From: a virus | Direction: 5' to 3' (one strand) | DNA length: 40,077 bases | IMG/VR virus record: IMGVR_UViG_3300043399_000551 | Span: 1 to 40,077 of that record | Part shown: positions 21,479 through 28,686 of the stretch, one piece after another | Numbering within the stretch: the stretch's first letter is position 1 | Layout of the letters: every line of letters starts with the position of its first letter | Made by a program: the position numbers and the translations under genes | The notes under the pieces: generated by a model | What the model was told of the DNA's origin: nothing | The model's database searches: none | What the model saw: the letters and a program-made list of their open reading frames with translations, nothing else

Positions 21479-22234
21479 ATGACAAACGATCAATCACCCC
21501 GCGCAGGGGATGGGAACGTGGCAAACCTCATCGAGGCTGTTGAGGCCTATCTCGACGCGCAGGGCGCACTCGACAACCGGGAGCTGATGGGGCTGAATGC
21601 AGCGCCCTATGAAGAGATGCTCCGAGCATGCAAGCGCGCCTACGAAGTGCTGGATGACGCACTGCACGCGGCGAAGCTCGCCGCAGCCCCTGGCGCTACA
21701 AGCGTGCCGTTCGGCATGGCGCTGGTGCCTATCGAGCCTACCCAGCAGATGTGCCAGGAGGGCCAGTGGAAGGCCCAGGAGTGGCCCAAATTCCCGCTGC
21801 GCATCGTGCCGATCTGGAAAGCCATGCTGGAGGCGGCCCCTGTCGTCACACCGCTGACGCTGGAGACGGCCGAGGAAGCCCGCAAGGACCGCGAGCACGC
21901 CGAGGCGTACTACCGCCAGGCCGAGCGGCTGCTGACGGCCAACGAAGCGACGCTGCGAGCCGAGCGCGACCAGTTGCTTGAGCAACTCGCGGCGGCGCAG
22001 CGGGATGTCATCGAACTCCGCGCCGCAGCCCCTGCAGTGGCGCCGGCCGACCGCGAACGCTTTGAGGCCTACTTCGCCGAGTCTCGCCGCAGCCGCGGCG
22101 CCGGCAAGCGACCCAACTTCGCGCGCCTGGCCGACAGCACCTACGCCGACGACCATACCCAGCGGCATTGGTGGACCTGGCAGCAGGCCGGAACTTTCCA
22201 AGCCCCTGGCGCCACACATGAGGAGCGCGAATGA
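21479..22234 (+). CDS. Modular accessory protein
   Basis: The product has 251 residues. An N-terminal helical segment leads to VPIEPTQQMCQEGQWKA and FPLRIVPIWKAMLEAAP, a cassette frequent in phage accessory proteins. A coiled coil (about 140-185, EHAEAYYRQAERLL to ERDQLLEQLAAAQRDVIEL) follows, then a terminal module (RFEAYFAESRR ... HWWTWQQAG) shared with the 10208-10516 product. Function unknown. Confidence 0.7.
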   Translation: MTNDQSPRAGDGNVANLIEAVEAYLDAQGALDNRELMGLNAAPYEEMLRACKRAYEVLDDALHAAKLAAAPGATSVPFGMALVPIEPTQQMCQEGQWKAQEWPKFPLRIVPIWKAMLEAAPVVTPLTLETAEEARKDREHAEAYYRQAERLLTANEATLRAERDQLLEQLAAAQRDVIELRAAAPAVAPADRERFEAYFAESRRSRGAGKRPNFARLADSTYADDHTQRHWWTWQQAGTFQAPGATHEERE

Positions 22235-22455
22235 ACACACTTGTTACGCTCATGCAGAGCGAACGCCACCAGCTCGAAAACAACCTACTGGCGTTTTTCG
22301 ACCGCAACCGGGACGAGGAGCTAACAACCGCTGACGCGGCCGCGAAGTTCGGAGTCCGTCAAGGCCCTGCGGCCACCATCATGAAAGAAATGGTCGAGCG
22401 CGGGCTTTTGAAGAGGTACAGAAGCGGAAACCTCACTGTTTACGCCGCGCCGTGA
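22231..22455 (+). CDS. Small winged-helix protein
   Basis: The product has 74 residues. DEELTTADAAAKFGVRQGPA, then MKEMVERGLLKRYRSGNLTV, fits a winged helix-turn-helix with a C-terminal beta wing. Coupled by 4-nt overlaps to neighbours. A regulator or nucleic-acid-binding role is inferred. Confidence 0.7.
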   Translation: MNTLVTLMQSERHQLENNLLAFFDRNRDEELTTADAAAKFGVRQGPAATIMKEMVERGLLKRYRSGNLTVYAAP

Positions 22456-22904
22456 CAGAACGCAGGTCGCTCACGCTGCACAACTGGCAAACCGCAGCAA
22501 AACAACTGCGGGATCTGGCTGAGTGGATGAAAGCAATGCTTATTGCTGGGCACAAGCTGAGTCTTGAGGTCAAGAAGGCCACCAGGTCAACCGAACAAAA
22601 CAACCTCATGTGGTCAGTATTGACTGACCTGTCAAAACAGTGCGAATGGGCGGTTGACGGCCAGATGACGAAACTATCTCCGGAGGATGTAAAGCACATC
22701 CTCACTGCGGGGTTGAAGTGTCATCAAAGAATGGCGAGAGGAATCGACGGCGGCGTCGTCATCCTGGGCCAGTCCACCAGCAAAATGACCGTGCAGGAAA
22801 TGAGCGAGCTGATTACCCTGGGCCATGCTTACGGCGACCAAGCTGGGGTAGTGTGGTCTAGGACTAGCCTGGGGCGCGATGCGCCAGAAGGGGCATTTGA
22901 ATGA
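22452..22904 (+). CDS. ninB: NinB-family recombination protein
   Basis: The product has 150 residues, starting at GTG 22452. KKATRSTEQNNLMWSVLTDL and WAVDGQMTKLSPEDVKHIL are hallmark NinB patterns; SKMTVQEMSELITLGHAYG matches the C-terminal part. NinB (Orf) supports RecF-pathway-type recombination with SSB-coated DNA in lambda. Gene order ninB then ninG is as in lambdoid phages. Confidence 0.9.
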   Translation: MTERRSLTLHNWQTAAKQLRDLAEWMKAMLIAGHKLSLEVKKATRSTEQNNLMWSVLTDLSKQCEWAVDGQMTKLSPEDVKHILTAGLKCHQRMARGIDGGVVILGQSTSKMTVQEMSELITLGHAYGDQAGVVWSRTSLGRDAPEGAFE

Positions 22905-23506
22905 TGTGGGTATCTATGCCGACTATTCGACCGAGACGATGCGACGCGAGAAAGGGCGGGTGCGGTGAAATGTTCACGCCATCCCGACCAATGCAAAAAG
23001 CGTGCTCGCCGAAGTGCGCGGCTGATATGGTGTCAGCCAAGAAGCTCAAGGATGCAGAAAAAGCGAAGGCAGAAGACAAGCGGAAGACCCGCGAACAGCT
23101 CGAAAATCTCAAGACGGTTCCCGAGCTGAAGAAGGAGGCGCAGCGGGAATTCAACCGCTATGTCAGACTCCGAGACGCTGGGAAGGGCTGTTTTGTCTGC
23201 GGTGAGACGCTGATTCTTGGGGGTGTTGGGGGCGGTTTTGATGCCGGCCATATCCGCTCGCGCAGCAACGCCGACAATCTGAGATTCGACGAGCGCAACG
23301 TTCACGGCCAATGCAAGCGGTGTAACGCCGCAGGGGCTACGAAGGATTGGGAAATGAGGGAAGCTGCCGACCGACTCCTAGGCCCCGAAGTGGCTGCGGC
23401 ACTCTACGCAGACAACCGTGTCCACAAATGGCAGAGGGACGAGCTGCGGGAAATCCGCGACACCTCAAGAGCAAAAGCGAACGCGCTAGAGAAGGGAAAA
23501 GGATGA
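22901..23506 (+). CDS. ninG: NinG-family recombination nuclease (Rap-like)
   Basis: The product has 201 residues. A first Cys cluster (CDARKGGCGEMF, then CSPKC) is followed by a charged coiled helix, then CFVCGETL ... FDAGHIRSRS and HGQCKRCN, an HNH-type zinc nuclease core (here GH with two CxxC). Lambda NinG/Rap is a structure-specific Holliday-junction endonuclease. ATG 22901 follows GAAGGGG and overlaps the previous stop by 4 nt; ATG 22904 and 22916 are alternatives. Confidence 0.9.
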   Translation: MMWVSMPTIRPRRCDARKGGCGEMFTPSRPMQKACSPKCAADMVSAKKLKDAEKAKAEDKRKTREQLENLKTVPELKKEAQREFNRYVRLRDAGKGCFVCGETLILGGVGGGFDAGHIRSRSNADNLRFDERNVHGQCKRCNAAGATKDWEMREAADRLLGPEVAAALYADNRVHKWQRDELREIRDTSRAKANALEKGKG

Positions 23507-23757
23507 AGAACAAGAGCCGCGCGAACTACGATGCCCCATATCCTCAAAACCTAACCCCCACAGAACGAAAAGCCGTGGAAGCCATACGGGACCACGGCGA
23601 GGACAAGCGGGCAGCTCAAGCAATGGGGATCAGCGTCAGCACCCTCAGAACACACACCCGCCAGGCCAGAAGCAAGGCGGGCGTATCGTCCACAGTCAGG
23701 ATGGTTGTGCTTTACATGCAGGCCGAATGCCAGCGGCAAGGGCTGCAGTCTCAATAG
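23503..23757 (+). CDS. LuxR/GerE-type HTH protein at the Q position
   Basis: The product has 84 residues. LTPTERKAVEAIRDHGEDKR, then AAQAMGISVSTLRTHTRQAR, form a GerE-type HTH. It occupies the place of the Q antiterminator in lambdoid genomes, last in the rightward early operon, so a role in late expression is plausible. It resembles the 20188 product. Its 3' end overlaps the opposite-strand RHH gene by 62 bp. Confidence 0.75.
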   Translation: MKNKSRANYDAPYPQNLTPTERKAVEAIRDHGEDKRAAQAMGISVSTLRTHTRQARSKAGVSSTVRMVVLYMQAECQRQGLQSQ

Positions 23758-23908
23758 CCCGACCAACCCACGATGACGCAGAAATTCCAGAAGCCTGCGC
23801 CATGATTGCCAGCAGCTCCTGCTGCTCAATGGTCAGCGTGTGTGAGCAGGGCTTTTTGCGCTCGCCAGGAGCTTTTGTGGGCCGGCCGCGTTTTGGTTTG
23901 TCAGTCAT
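23696..23908 (-). CDS. Ribbon-helix-helix-like protein
   Basis: The product has 70 residues from ATG 23908. A basic arm (KPKRGRPTKAPGERKKPC) is followed by SHTLTIEQQELLAIMAQASG and SASSWVGRAIETAA, a ribbon-helix-helix pattern. It is a likely transcriptional repressor. Last of a six-gene minus-strand cluster; overlaps a plus-strand HTH gene tail to tail. Confidence 0.7.
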   Translation of the reverse strand: MTDKPKRGRPTKAPGERKKPCSHTLTIEQQELLAIMAQASGISASSWVGRAIETAALAAGIRPACKAQPS

Positions 23909-24120
23909 TCGTCGTTCCAGCATTGGCACATGCGCCCATCAATATTCATCTGCCCGCAGTTGGCGCAAAACCACCGGCCTACGTCGCAGCGCTGCTCATC
24001 GGTGAGCGCTGCCAGTGCGTTCACGATTTTTGCTTCAGGGGTGTCTACAGGCGACCACGCCAAACCAGGGCGGGCGCGCCAGCACAAAACGCCGTCGATG
24101 ATCATTTCGTCGTTAGCCAT
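23905..24120 (-). CDS. 71-residue protein with C-terminal zinc ribbon
   Basis: The C-terminus CANCGQMNIDGRMCQCWND is a compact zinc ribbon. The N-terminus MIIDGVLCWRARPGLAW is beta-like. Coupled by 4-nt overlap to the RHH gene. Function unknown. Confidence 0.65.
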   Translation of the reverse strand: MANDEMIIDGVLCWRARPGLAWSPVDTPEAKIVNALAALTDEQRCDVGRWFCANCGQMNIDGRMCQCWNDE

Positions 24121-24268
24121 TTGCTTCTACCTCAGTGATATCCAGCAGCCCCGCACGCAGCCGGCGCGCGATTTCCTCGCCAACAAGGCGGCGTGAGGCT
24201 GGATCGCACTCGACCTCAGCCCAAAACGTCACAAGGGCCTTGCGGAATTCCATTCGATAGCGGGTCAT
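24113..24268 (-). CDS. 51-residue hypothetical protein
   Basis: ATG 24268 overlaps the upstream stop by 4 nt. Pattern: beta strand (KALVTFWAEVECD) then a helix (SRRLVGEEIARRLRAG). No family assigned. Confidence 0.55.
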   Translation of the reverse strand: MTRYRMEFRKALVTFWAEVECDPASRRLVGEEIARRLRAGLLDITEVEANG

Positions 24269-24411
24269 TTCTTGACTCCAAAGAGGCCGAGCAGTCGCGC
24301 CAGGAGGCCGGGACGAGCTGCGCGGCGGCAGGTTGAGGGGCGCGCCCACGGCGGGGCCGGGCGAGGATGGAGCGCGGTGTGCGCCTCGCGGTAGTTGCGC
24401 GGGTCTTTCAA
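24265..24411 (-). CDS. Possible 48-residue protein with amphipathic C-terminus
   Basis: TTG 24411 overlaps the preceding TGA (TTGA). The C-terminus RPGLLARLLGLFGVKK is hydrophobic and basic, possibly membrane-active. The longer reading to 24483 would overlap its neighbour. The start codon is weak, so the call is tentative. Confidence 0.4.
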   Translation of the reverse strand: MKDPRNYREAHTALHPRPAPPWARPSTCRRAARPGLLARLLGLFGVKK

Positions 24412-24515
24412 AACGGCGCGGGCTCGAAGGGTTTGCGGGGAGTCTTCGGGACAGGCGCGGGCTTGTACGGGGCGCCGCGCCAAGTCGGGAAGGGCCAGAC
24501 GGGCGGGGGTGTCAT
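24408..24515 (-). CDS. Pro-rich 35-residue protein
   Basis: ATG 24515 overlaps the upstream stop by 4 nt. About one third of residues are Pro (PPPVWPFPTW, PVPKTPRKPFEPAP). It may bind an SH3-like or other partner; function unknown. Confidence 0.45.
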   Translation of the reverse strand: MTPPPVWPFPTWRGAPYKPAPVPKTPRKPFEPAPF

Positions 24516-24730
24516 GCCGCTCGGACGAAGCCGCTGCGCGTCAGGTAGTCGCGGGCCTCTTCGATGGACGCGAAGCCGGTCAGGAACTTCCCGATGCACC
24601 GGCGATACTCGTACACGTCGATGTGCACGTCAAGCACGATGCCGCAGCGGCTCTGTGGCCACACCTTGGCGCGCTGAAGGGTTTTCGGGTTGCGCCAGGT
24701 TTCGGCGGCGTGAAGATGGGGCTTGGTCAT
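24512..24730 (-). CDS. 72-residue first gene of the minus cluster
   Basis: ATG 24730 follows ACAGGAGCAAAG. The product contains SRCGIVLDVHIDVYEYRRCIG and a C-terminal helix (IEEARDYLTRSGFVRAA). No known domain. It reads away from the divergent control region at 24731-24878. Confidence 0.6.
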   Translation of the reverse strand: MTKPHLHAAETWRNPKTLQRAKVWPQSRCGIVLDVHIDVYEYRRCIGKFLTGFASIEEARDYLTRSGFVRAA

Positions 24731-24814
24731 GGTCTTTGCTCCTGTTTGCCGGGCCGCACCGTGCAGCCCATGGGAATAAATATAACAGCGAAAAGCGGAG
24801 ACACAAGGACTATT

Positions 24815-24858
24815 TTGTAACAAGCGTGCGCGCAACATGGCGCGATGTGTAGTACAAT
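24815..24858 (+). promoter_or_regulatory. Divergent control region with operator (op7)
   Basis: GCGCAACATGGCGC (24830-24843) is a variant of the shared operator. A good -10, TACAAT, is at 24853-24858, but no convincing -35 is present; the operator covers that position instead. An activated promoter, or repression from an upstream site, is possible. It precedes the long late operon. On the minus strand, TTGTGT, 17 bp and ATATTT could drive the 24730 operon. Confidence 0.5.
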
Positions 24859-24878
24859 GCAAGCACCAGGAGACGCAC

Positions 24879-25238
24879 ATGGAAGACAGAGAGCTTTTGG
24901 GGCTGGCGGCCGAAGCGGCGGGGCTCAAGATCGAATGGAAAACGGGAACGTGCAAGGGCGGTGCGTACTGCGCGCCGTTCGTGAATGGTGAGCCGTGGCG
25001 GCCACTTGTCGCCGACAACGCCGACGCATTGCGGCTGATGGCAGGGCTCTCTATGGGCGTAGCCGTATGGGATCAAGATTACATGCACGCAAGCCCCCAT
25101 GTTGCGGCTAGGGTTGACATGCCAGACGGGCATGAAATTGAGCTTATTGAGCCAATAGTCAGCAATGCCGAGGCCTCAACGTGCCGCGCAATCGTCCGAG
25201 CCGCTGCACAGGTAGCGCTTGCTAGGAGGGGCGTGTGA
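24879..25238 (+). CDS. 119-residue hypothetical protein, first of the late operon
   Basis: ATG 24879 follows CCAGGAGACG. An acidic N-terminal helix is followed by FVNGEPWRPLVADNADALRL, a pattern seen in phage early proteins of unknown role. Several Cys are scattered. No function recognised. Confidence 0.7.
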   Translation: MEDRELLGLAAEAAGLKIEWKTGTCKGGAYCAPFVNGEPWRPLVADNADALRLMAGLSMGVAVWDQDYMHASPHVAARVDMPDGHEIELIEPIVSNAEASTCRAIVRAAAQVALARRGV

Positions 25239-25465
25239 TGTTTGACATTGGCGCGTTTTTTGCCGGCTACGATGCAGGAGTTGACTACCGCGAACAGGCG
25301 GAGTTGTTGCGCAAGAATGACGAGGAATATCTGCATGAGCAGTACAGGCTCCACCGGGCCATGGGTGAAAAGGCGCTGAAGTACATCCTCAAGACCAATC
25401 ATCATTGCATCAACTGCGGCGCACCATATGAGCCGGTGTGCAGCTACTGCGGTAGTAAATCATGA
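25238..25465 (+). CDS. 75-residue protein with C-terminal zinc ribbon
   Basis: ATG 25238 follows AGGAGG by 7 nt; the in-frame GTG immediately before it is an alternative. The helical N-terminus (YDAGVDYREQAELLRKNDEE) is followed by CINCGAPYEPVCSYCGS, a tight four-Cys zinc ribbon. Function unknown. Confidence 0.65.
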   Translation: MFDIGAFFAGYDAGVDYREQAELLRKNDEEYLHEQYRLHRAMGEKALKYILKTNHHCINCGAPYEPVCSYCGSKS

Positions 25466-25707
25466 GCAAATGGCAAAGTGGACCTCCCCCTGCCGTGGGA
25501 TGGTGGCCGACGAGCATCTCAAAAAACACTGGGGTATGGCGCTGGTGGGATGGGTCGAATTGGTCGATTTCAGTCCTGGAGTGCAACTCGGCCGATTACG
25601 CTGCACGTTGCTCACGGCATAAGTCCGCCTATGAAGACGGAATTGAGTGGTGCGACTGGCCGGAAAGTATGCGCCATCTCCCCGGCTACCCATTGAGGAG
25701 CGAATGA
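25462..25707 (+). CDS. Trp-rich 81-residue protein
   Basis: Unusually Trp-rich (10 Trp), with WWPTSISKNTGVWRWWDG and NWSISVLECN, and repeated aromatic pairs of a small beta domain. Cys residues appear late. No family assigned. 4-nt overlap with the preceding gene. Confidence 0.65.
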   Translation: MSKWQSGPPPAVGWWPTSISKNTGVWRWWDGSNWSISVLECNSADYAARCSRHKSAYEDGIEWCDWPESMRHLPGYPLRSE

Positions 25708-25814
25708 TGAACCTCCTAGCCATTTTTGTACTATGCTTCGTAGCAGCCATTATCCCGCATGCTGCCCTATTTGGGCTTGCGTTTGTGGCGTTTACACACA
25801 TGATGGACAACTGA
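25704..25814 (+). CDS. 36-residue hydrophobic peptide
   Basis: ATG 25704 follows GAGGAG and overlaps the previous stop by 4 nt. Almost the whole product is membrane-like (LLAIFVLCFVAAIIPHAA, then LFGLAFVAF). Possible membrane effector or early holin-like peptide; function unknown. Confidence 0.6.
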   Translation: MMNLLAIFVLCFVAAIIPHAALFGLAFVAFTHMMDN

Positions 25815-26017
25815 TGATCGTGACAACGACGACACCGAACGCCATGAAAGAGGGCGACGTACTCACCATCAAAGGCATATGCAAGCCGGATAAGCGCCTA
25901 TGGCCGCGCCTGAGAAACTGGGTGCTGCGCCGCCCGCCGCCCATGACAAAGGAGCTTGTGCGATGGAAAGTGACAAACGCAGGGTGCGTGTCCGTCATGG
26001 TTGAGCGGGAGGAATGA
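25814..26017 (+). CDS. 67-residue hypothetical protein
   Basis: ATG 25814 overlaps the preceding TGA by one base. Pattern: EGDVLTIKGICKPDKRLWPR, then VRWKVTNAGCVSVMVERE; beta-rich with basic loops. Ends in ATGA overlap with the terminase small subunit. Confidence 0.6.
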   Translation: MIVTTTTPNAMKEGDVLTIKGICKPDKRLWPRLRNWVLRRPPPMTKELVRWKVTNAGCVSVMVEREE

Positions 26018-26493
26018 TGGGACGCAAAAGCACATTCACCCAAGAGATTGCAGACAAGATCATCGCTCGCCTGAGCACGGGCGAGCCGCTGGCGCAGATT
26101 TGCAGGGATGACGGATTCCCTCATGACGACACTGTGCGGAATTGGATGGACGCTGACCCCGTTTTTGCTCATGCTATCGCGCGCGCGAGGGAAAAAGGCT
26201 TTGACGCCATCGCGCTCGACTGCCTGCGTATCGCCGATGACTCAAGCTCCGACACCATCGAGACCGAGAACGGCCCCAGGGTGAATGCTGAGTTCGTGGC
26301 CCGCTCACGGCTGCGCGTGGACACGCGGCTCAAGCTCCTGGCAAAGTGGGATCCGAAGCGCTACGGAGACCGGACTATCCTGGCCGGAGACCCGGAAGCC
26401 CCGCTATCCGGCCTGACAGATGCTGAGATTGAGGCCAAAGCCGCCGCTCTGCACGCAAAACGCACCGGCAAGCCTTCGCCGGAAAGCAAGTAG
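26014..26493 (+). CDS. terS: Terminase small subunit
   Basis: The product has 159 residues. An N-terminal homeodomain-like helix-turn-helix (FTQEIADKIIARLSTGE, then CRDDGFPHDDTVRNWMDAD) is followed by a helical oligomerisation core and a C-terminal LTDAEIEAKAAALHAKRTG, typical of the terminase small subunit type that recognises pac DNA. It lies two genes before terL. The HTH is expected to bind near its own gene. Confidence 0.85.
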   Translation: MMGRKSTFTQEIADKIIARLSTGEPLAQICRDDGFPHDDTVRNWMDADPVFAHAIARAREKGFDAIALDCLRIADDSSSDTIETENGPRVNAEFVARSRLRVDTRLKLLAKWDPKRYGDRTILAGDPEAPLSGLTDAEIEAKAAALHAKRTGKPSPESK

Positions 26494-26524
26494 GCAGCAA
26501 AAACACCGACCTGAGACGGGCACA

Positions 26525-26541
26525 CTTCGCGCAAAGCGAAG
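26525..26541. other. Hairpin downstream of terS
   Basis: CTTCGC (26525-26530) and GCGAAG (26536-26541) form a 6-bp stem with a 5-nt loop, without a U-tract. It lies in the 65-bp gap after terS. It could be a processing or pausing element, or part of a packaging site. Confidence 0.35.
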
Positions 26542-26558
26542 CCACCACAAGGAAGACC

Positions 26559-26951
26559 ATGAGTTATCAGCAATACCTGGACGCAGGCCTATCTAGAGCA
26601 TGGGGACGGCCGGCAATTAACGCAGATCTGCTGGAAGAGCTGCGCGCCATCAAGGCCCGTCTTTATGCGCTCGAAAACCCCATCAAGCAGGGAAGCCCAT
26701 TCATTGAAGAGCGGGAAGACGGGAGCTTGTATTACAAGCAGCAGAACTACGTCAGTGCTGGCAAGGCTATCCCGCTGGAAGCCCTGCAAGCGGTGATTGA
26801 TCAGATATCGCTTTACTTGGCTGAAAATGAGGATGCAGCGCGGCATGCCGCCGCTGGATCGTTTAGCAGCGGCCTCTCTATCGGCGCGGCGGGAGCGCAG
26901 GCTGACGCGTTGCGGCTGCTAAAAGACCTCATCAAATCCCACGAGGACTAA
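26559..26951 (+). CDS. 130-residue hypothetical protein in the packaging module
   Basis: The product begins YQQYLDAGLSRAWG, with a central LEELRAIKARLYALENPIKQ segment and FIEEREDGSLYYKQQNYVSA. Helices at both ends; no known domain. It sits between the terminase subunits, so a packaging or head-related role is possible. Confidence 0.65.
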   Translation: MSYQQYLDAGLSRAWGRPAINADLLEELRAIKARLYALENPIKQGSPFIEEREDGSLYYKQQNYVSAGKAIPLEALQAVIDQISLYLAENEDAARHAAAGSFSSGLSIGAAGAQADALRLLKDLIKSHED

Positions 26952-26953
26952 CC

Positions 26954-27199
26954 ATGGCGAACACCATCGGCGAGCCGATTGAGATTGAATGCGGTCCTTG
27001 CGGATACGTGCCCTATCACGCGCTGCACGGAATGTCATCCCATAGCAGATCTATCTGCGCCCTAAAGAGACTTCGTCGCTACATGGCGACGACCGAGGAT
27101 GCGGAATTGCTTGGCTCGCTTGCCATGAAAACAGTGCTTGAAACCATCGACGCCTGTATCAAGGCCGTGGAGACTGCCGAGAATGCTGACAAGCGCTGA
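26954..27199 (+). CDS. 81-residue protein with Cys/His cluster
   Basis: ATG 26954 is 2 nt after the previous stop. CGPCGYVPYHALHG, then HSRSIC, may form a zinc site. The C-terminal half is helical. It overlaps terL by 17 nt. Function unknown. Confidence 0.6.
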   Translation: MANTIGEPIEIECGPCGYVPYHALHGMSSHSRSICALKRLRRYMATTEDAELLGSLAMKTVLETIDACIKAVETAENADKR

Positions 27200-28628
27200 G
27201 GCCGCCGAGCTGCTTAGGCTAGAGGAGGAGCTGGCCAGGCGGGCGAAGGCATCGCTGCATCGCTCGCTGTTCGCAACGCTGTACGAATGGCAAACGGACT
27301 TCGTGCGTGAGACCGCGACGCATTCACAGTGCTGCCTTATCGCAGCAAACCGCATCGGTAAAACTTACCTTGGCACGTACATGGATGGCGTGCATGCGCT
27401 TGGGGAATACCCGGACGGGTGGGAAGGCCACAGGTTTGACCATGCCCCGCTGATCTGGTGCCTCGGCTACTCGGGAGAGAAAACCCGCGACCTGCTCCAA
27501 ACCCCGCTTGTGGGCCGCAAGAACGGCGACAAGTTCGAGGGCGGAATCATCCCGGCCGATCGAATCGTGGGCTATGAGTCCATGACAGGCACGCCGAATG
27601 CAGTGCGCTCGCTGATGGTCAAGCACAAGAGCGGGGAGATTGCCAAGATCCAGTTTTGGAGCTACAGCCAGGGCCAGCATGCCCTGATGGGCGACGCCGT
27701 GGACTGGTACCACATTGACGAGGAGCCGCGCGACGGCTCGATATTCCCGCAGGTGCTTGTTCGCACCGCATCGGGCGACCGTGGGCGCGGCGGCCGGGGT
27801 ATTCTGACGTTCACCCCGGAAAATGGTCGCACTGACCTGGTTATCCAGTTCATGGATTCCCCCAGCCGCGCGCAGTTCTGCATGCAAAAGGGTTGGGATG
27901 ACGCGCCGCACCTGAGCGAGAAAGTCAAGGAAGACCTGTTGGCCAGCTTCCCAGCTCACCAGCGGGAAATGCGAACCAAGGGCGTCCCGATGCTGGGCCA
28001 CGGCCGGATTTACGATATCGCAGAGGAGGAAATCACCTGCGCTCCGTTTGCAATCCCGCCGCACTTCCGGGTAATCAACGGGATGGACTTCGGGTTTGAT
28101 CACCCGCAGGCGCAGGTTCAACTGGTGATTGACCAAGAATCTGAGACTTTCTACCTCACGAAGGCATGGAAGAAATCAGGCGTGAGCCCATCGGACGCCT
28201 GGGGCGCGGTGAAGTCGTGGGCTGCCAATGTCCCGACAGCCTGGCCGCTGGATGGCCTGCAGACAGAGAAGGGATCAGGCAAGCAGCAGAAGTCCTACTA
28301 TTCGGCCGCAGGCTTCAAACTCGTGGCGTCTCACGCTACATGGCCCGATGGATCGAACGGCGTTGAGGCTGGTCTGTTCGAGCTGCGCGACCTGATGCTG
28401 AAAGGCAAGTTCAAGGTGTTCGCCGGCCTGCGGGACTTCTTTGATGAGTTCCTGCAGTACCACCGAGACGACAAGGGCCATATTGTCAAGACTAGGGATG
28501 ACGTTCTGGACGCGGCGCGCTACGCCTACATGATGAGGCGCTACGCCATCCCTTATGGGGAGATTGGCCGCACGCAGGAGATAAAGGTTGAGCCCATCCC
28601 TGTAGCGTCCCCGTGGCGTCGCGGCTAA
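27183..28628 (+). CDS. terL: Terminase large subunit
   Basis: The product has 481 residues from ATG 27183. Walker A is AANRIGKT (about 54-61), Walker B with catalytic Glu is WYHIDEEP (about 175-182), and the motif III-like segment GRGILTFTPENG follows. The C-terminal nuclease (RNase H-like) shows VINGMDFGFDHPQ, FELRDLMLKGKF and DDVLDAARYAYMM. It powers DNA packaging and cuts headful lengths, given the P22-type head genes. The ATG at 27183 lies inside the preceding gene; the longer reading from 27138 duplicates that gene's DNA and is unlikely. Confidence 0.95.
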   Translation: MLTSAEAAELLRLEEELARRAKASLHRSLFATLYEWQTDFVRETATHSQCCLIAANRIGKTYLGTYMDGVHALGEYPDGWEGHRFDHAPLIWCLGYSGEKTRDLLQTPLVGRKNGDKFEGGIIPADRIVGYESMTGTPNAVRSLMVKHKSGEIAKIQFWSYSQGQHALMGDAVDWYHIDEEPRDGSIFPQVLVRTASGDRGRGGRGILTFTPENGRTDLVIQFMDSPSRAQFCMQKGWDDAPHLSEKVKEDLLASFPAHQREMRTKGVPMLGHGRIYDIAEEEITCAPFAIPPHFRVINGMDFGFDHPQAQVQLVIDQESETFYLTKAWKKSGVSPSDAWGAVKSWAANVPTAWPLDGLQTEKGSGKQQKSYYSAAGFKLVASHATWPDGSNGVEAGLFELRDLMLKGKFKVFAGLRDFFDEFLQYHRDDKGHIVKTRDDVLDAARYAYMMRRYAIPYGEIGRTQEIKVEPIPVASPWRRG

Positions 28629-28686
28629 ACTAGCACTGTCAGCTGAGTAAATCGAGCCCGCCAGCAGCTCATTACCCCGAGCGGGA

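Noticed and set aside
22201-22230. Extra operator copies at CTGGCGCC-type sequences (for example 22205 and 21690)
   Set aside because: Only one half-site is present and no -35/-10 pair surrounds it.
26494-26558. Hairpin after terS as a terminator
   Set aside because: The stem is 6 bp and has no U-tract, and the packaging genes continue on the same strand.
28629-28686. Imperfect repeat starting CAGCT upstream of the portal gene
   Set aside because: Only about two thirds of positions match over 21 bp; not enough to call a site.
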